This document shows, piece by piece, positions 6,901 through 9,049 of a stretch of 9,049 bases of DNA. Under the pieces are notes generated by a model that worked only from the letters and a program-made list of their open reading frames with translations, searched no databases and was not told where the DNA came from. The translations under genes and the position numbers were made by a program. The stretch is from an uncultured Prevotellaceae bacterium (lineage in GTDB: Bacteria; Bacteroidota; Bacteroidia; Bacteroidales; Bacteroidaceae), in contig CACYKX010000124.1 in the NCBI GenBank assembly GCA_902775075.1, positions 1-9,049 of the forward strand, given 5' to 3'. Each line of letters opens with the position of its first letter. Position 1 is the first letter of the stretch.

Positions 6901-7669
6901 CTTCCGTCGGCTCTTCCAGAACCACGACCTCTATAACAGCATTATGACGCAGATGAGCGACATGATGTATGCCAATTTCCGTGCTCAGGACGAGGCTGTG
7001 TTCAATCCAGAACGTTTCAAGGAGAAGGTGCTGCCTGTAATGCAAGCAGAATTTGGCGAGATTCAGGAAGAGATTAGGCCATATTACTCTGTGGCCGACT
7101 GGCTTGTCAGAGTGATAGCAGCTGAAACCGCTCCATCAATGGACGGTTCAAATGATGTGCTACAGAACGCCTTCAATCGTCTCTATTGCTCGCCTAGAAA
7201 AGTAGCTTTTATGGATAAAAAGAGCCATTTCCGCTCGTTGGTAAGCTTCTTCGAAGTATTTCTGAAGAAAATCTACTTTATTGAGAATGGCAAGGAAATG
7301 GTCGTAACCCGTGAAAATGCTCGTCCAGGCGAAATGCCTGCTCTTGGCGATTGTATTTACCAGACACCATGCTTGAAACGGCTGAAGTATGAGCCAGATT
7401 CAAACAAATTCAAGATATGGCTTCAGCAGTTACGTGACTGGCGCAATGAGCAATCGCATCAGGCACCAATAGCTACTGAGGCAGAATATGATACTGCAAT
7501 CCATATAGTTACAGCACTCTATCTGTATGTCACTGCCTACAACATCAAGTACTTACAGCCCAAAATGTTTGCGCAGCTTGTTAGTATGAATGCAGAGCCA
7601 CAATATATTGGAATGGCAGCAGAACCTGAGACAACATCTATGGTTGCGGATGATAGTAATAACGACTAA
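3917..7669 (+). CDS. hsdR: type I restriction endonuclease subunit HsdR with C-terminal HEPN-like extension
   Basis: HsdR is the ATP-driven translocase and nuclease that cuts DNA lacking the HsdM methylation. The N-terminal nuclease domain (about 1-235) carries a PD-(D/E)xK-type site at D140 and E154-L-K156. The helicase core has Walker A AGSGKS (322-327, K326), motif Ia VITDRRVLNSQL, the DEAH box (430-433), TATPKPK (motif III, 495-501), TGFDEP (motif V) and QTLSRLNR (motif VI, 716-723). A charged helical stretch of about 60 residues separates the DEAH box from motif III. Residues about 770-1050 are the helical domain that docks on the methyltransferase core. The total of 1250 residues exceeds the roughly 1040 of EcoR124I HsdR. 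The excess is mainly C-terminal, where residues about 1092-1214 end in WRNEQSH (R1176, H1181), an RNxxxH motif like those of HEPN nucleases. The acidic tail (ADDSNND) looks disordered. The ATG at 3917 lies six bases after hsdS, consistent with one operon. All catalytic motifs are intact. Confidence 0.96.
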   Translation: MDNNDLKERDFEAYIEHWLLTEGGYTKGDQSTYDKERAIDLKTLVKFLRLTQTKKWELYEKKYGSQTEDRLYNVLQDKIHERGLIWVLRNGIDDLGFKFKLVYFEPASPLNEELNLKYSQNVMECTRQFAYSIQNHNTIDMVLSVNGIPVVALELKNQLTGQNVENSRHQWMNDRDQREEIFQFNHRILAYFGVDLYEAIMATELRGEKTFFMPFNQGSNGAGNVGGKGNPEAPEGKYTTCYLWERVLNRRMLLCLLQRYISRQEEERISIYKTKDGQIRQDKRKSVKIIFPRYHQLDVVEKLLTDTAEHGSGKNYLIQHSAGSGKSNSIAWVAYRLGALQNADLKPMFNCVFVITDRRVLNSQLQNTILGFDHVDGTVDTVKDSDPSTKLRNLINDDNSRIIICTLHRFPLIYKEVNKNTGKRYALIVDEAHSSQTGKAAEKMKAALADTDEALREMAAMQDIAEEELEKQRDEIMDTLLAQGQHNNLSFYAFTATPKPKTLRTFGVCTHQDIDPTKCRYEAFHTYSMLQAIEEGFIKDVLLSYTPYGMSYEITKRITEDPEYEETPATKAVKAFHDNHQHVIDKKCAIIVEKFREVTLPAMQGKAKAMVVTASRAHAVRYYMAIKAYCEKQGYSDVHPLVAFSGKVSYQGEEYIETAMNSTPDYKISEAGLPLFFASDLYNVLVVADKYQTGFDEPLLHSMFVDKKLRDVKAVQTLSRLNRAHPDKVDTYVLDFVNDPEDIKKSFEPFYTGTELIKPMDLNSVFTLRDNIRELNLWTDQDEQRVEDILKTVKKDDPTRLGKLSNAFKGVVDRIDQLDEETFYTVRGQIKQFVRFYNYLAQVERTYNRDLYRSYVFCDLLLKLIKTKHHERPDLTKQLMLVNSRIEAGEMQSIHLDKDAGGLSATKPGAGSGPDDKRDLLSNIIDKVNMMFRGNFTKEDRVLVESIYDKLNQPKVRRKLIKQAKNNDPKQFGESIFPEVFAEAAQECYGDQMEAFRRLFQNHDLYNSIMTQMSDMMYANFRAQDEAVFNPERFKEKVLPVMQAEFGEIQEEIRPYYSVADWLVRVIAAETAPSMDGSNDVLQNAFNRLYCSPRKVAFMDKKSHFRSLVSFFEVFLKKIYFIENGKEMVVTRENARPGEMPALGDCIYQTPCLKRLKYEPDSNKFKIWLQQLRDWRNEQSHQAPIATEAEYDTAIHIVTALYLYVTAYNIKYLQPKMFAQLVSMNAEPQYIGMAAEPETTSMVADDSNND
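7190..7558 (+). other. HEPN-like domain at the C-terminus of HsdR
   Basis: HsdR residues about 1092-1214 look all-alpha. A first amphipathic helix (SHFRSLVSFFEVFLKKIYF) is followed by a loop region and then a helix (FKIWLQQLRDW) leading straight into RNEQSH (7442-7459). A final helix (EYDTAIHIVTALYLYVTAY) closes the domain. HEPN ribonucleases have a four-helix fold whose active site is an Rx4-6H motif, usually with Asn, Asp or His after the Arg, placed between the last two helices. This matches in both motif and position. Alternatives are a non-catalytic HEPN-like fold (DUF4145-type domains are known in HsdR proteins) or a chance match in a helical assembly domain. Boundaries are approximate. 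Confidence 0.55.
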
Positions 7670-7684
7670 TTATAAAATAAGCAT

Positions 7685-9049
7685 ATGAAAGGTGACGCAC
7701 AACCGTTAATCAAATTCTTTGATGGGTCAGATAAAAGATTCATTATACCTCTTTATCAACGTAATTACGACTGGAAGGAGGATAATTGTGAGCAGCTTTT
7801 CCAAGACTTGTTAAAGATGCATCATAGTAATAGGAAGAGTCATTTCTTCGGTAGCATCGTATCAAGCATTCAGGCTGGTACTGAAGACCGTTTTATCATT
7901 GACGGCCAGCAGAGAATCACAACGGTATCTCTCTTACTTATTGCTATGGTTAATGCTTTCAAAGTCGGTGACATACAGGCAACAGATGGTAAACTTGTTG
8001 ATAAAATTTTCAAGCGTTACCTTGTTGATGAGTACCAGGAGGATGAGCGAAAGGTTAAGCTGAAACCCATAAAAAAGGATATGGACGCTTTTGATGCACT
8101 GCTCTATAAACCCAAAGAGCAATATCTCAAAGGCTCAAATGTCACTCGGAATTACGAGTTCTTTTATGATAAAATCGTCAAATCAGGTCTCACAATGGAT
8201 GAACTATTTGAGACCATCAAGAAATTGGAAGTCATCAATATAAAGCTCGATGAAGATGACGATCCACAACTAATTTTTGAAAGTCTCAATTCAACTGGTC
8301 TGGATTTGAGTGAGGCTGATAAGATTAGAAACTATCTGCTCATGTCTCTTGCGCCAGCTGAGCAAGACGACCTATATACTCGTTATTGGAATCCGATAGA
8401 AGAGAGTACCAAATATGACCCATCTTCATTTGTGCGTGATTATCTCACAATGAAACAGGGCAAAATTGGTCGAATAGACAAAATATATTTCATTTTCAAA
8501 GAGTATGCTGAAAATGAAAGAATTGGCAGGGCTGAACTCTTGGAGGAAATGCATCACTATGCAAAAATCTATTCCCAGATAGATAATGCCAATATGGGAA
8601 CGGAAAAGATAAACAGGAAATTGAATCAAGTTAGAACTTTGGATTCAACTGTTGCATATCCGTTTTATATGGCATTCTTTGATTACGCGGAAAAGAATGG
8701 TCTTTCCGATGAAGAGAAATACAGAGTTCTCGACATAGTAGAGGCATATTGGGCTAGGCGTATTATTTGTAACCTGCCATCCAATGCTCTCAATAAAGTG
8801 TTTGCAACACTTCATAGGGATGTTCTCAATAATATGAATAAAGCGGTCGAAGGTACGAATCCAACATATACAGAAGTCCTAATTTATCTGTTGCTGAAGA
8901 AAGGACGCTCTTCTGTTTTCCCCAAGGATGACGAGGTGAAAGAGGACTTCGCTACAAGACAGGTATATAAAATGCCTGCAAACCTCCGTATGTTTATCCT
9001 TGAAAGAATGGAAAATAGGGATAGTAAGGAATGCCATGATGTCGTAAAG
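7685..9049 (+). CDS. DUF262 (GmrS/RloF-like) defence protein, 3' end cut by the window
   Basis: The ATG at 7685 opens a frame of 455 codons that reaches the last base without a stop. It begins 15 bases after the hsdR stop, so co-transcription is likely. The N-terminal half has all three DUF262 hallmarks: IPLYQRNYDW (residues 21-30), IDGQQRITT (72-80) and FESLNSTGLDLSEADKIRN (198-216). In GmrSD-type enzymes this domain resembles ParB/Srx folds and binds and hydrolyses nucleotides, powering or sensing for a C-terminal DUF1524 HNH nuclease. Residues about 250-400 are helical. The end of the window (LRMFILERMENRDSKE) resembles the lead-in to DUF1524, so the nuclease motif probably lies just downstream; it is not seen here. 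GmrSD cleaves glucosylated hydroxymethylcytosine phage DNA, while RloF-like DUF262 proteins occur in type I loci. The substrate of this one is unknown. Family assignment is firm; restriction activity is inferred. Confidence 0.9.
   Translation, partial: MKGDAQPLIKFFDGSDKRFIIPLYQRNYDWKEDNCEQLFQDLLKMHHSNRKSHFFGSIVSSIQAGTEDRFIIDGQQRITTVSLLLIAMVNAFKVGDIQATDGKLVDKIFKRYLVDEYQEDERKVKLKPIKKDMDAFDALLYKPKEQYLKGSNVTRNYEFFYDKIVKSGLTMDELFETIKKLEVINIKLDEDDDPQLIFESLNSTGLDLSEADKIRNYLLMSLAPAEQDDLYTRYWNPIEESTKYDPSSFVRDYLTMKQGKIGRIDKIYFIFKEYAENERIGRAELLEEMHHYAKIYSQIDNANMGTEKINRKLNQVRTLDSTVAYPFYMAFFDYAEKNGLSDEEKYRVLDIVEAYWARRIICNLPSNALNKVFATLHRDVLNNMNKAVEGTNPTYTEVLIYLLLKKGRSSVFPKDDEVKEDFATRQVYKMPANLRMFILERMENRDSKECHDVVK

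Noticed and set aside
7670..7684. Possible terminator or separate promoter between hsdR and the DUF262 gene.
   Set aside because: The 15-base AT-rich gap has no stem-loop and no TAnnTTTG box, so read-through transcription is the simpler reading.

Overview
The window is a stretch of bacterial defence DNA with five genes, all on the + strand and tightly packed. The only gap above 20 bases is the 57 bases in front of hsdM. The host is probably a member of the Bacteroidota, most likely a Prevotella/Bacteroides-type gut or oral bacterium. The evidence is a TAnnTTTG-type -7 promoter box at 802-809, A-rich leaders instead of Shine-Dalgarno sequences, moderate to low GC, and the character of the encoded proteins. 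This is inference: no rRNA or other phylogenetic marker is present.

Layout: (1) 1-778 is the C-terminal three quarters or so of a WYL-domain transcriptional regulator, cut by the window edge. (2) 779-835 is a short promoter/leader region. (3) 836-2617 is hsdM, the DNA adenine methyltransferase subunit of a type I restriction-modification system. (4) 2630-3910 is hsdS, the specificity subunit, with two target-recognition domains. (5) 3917-7669 is hsdR, the restriction/translocation subunit, unusually long and with a C-terminal extension carrying an RNxxxH motif typical of HEPN ribonucleases. (6) 7685-9049 is a DUF262 (GmrS/RloF-like) protein whose end lies beyond the window. The DUF262 gene runs to the last base without a stop codon.

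How the genes should work together: HsdM and HsdS form the modification enzyme that methylates a bipartite DNA target, and with HsdR they form the restriction complex that translocates and cuts unmethylated DNA. The WYL protein is placed to control the promoter in front of hsdM, as WYL regulators do for BREX and CBASS loci. The DUF262 protein is probably co-transcribed and may add a second nucleotide-dependent anti-phage activity.

The most interesting point is the HEPN-like C-terminus of HsdR, which could join DNA restriction and RNA cleavage in one polypeptide. Second-tier points are a non-canonical SAM-binding motif in HsdM, a compositional mosaic in hsdS, a three-codon ORF overlapping the hsdM start, and the linked DUF262 gene. 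No tRNA, rRNA, CRISPR array, insertion sequence or clear intrinsic terminator was seen.
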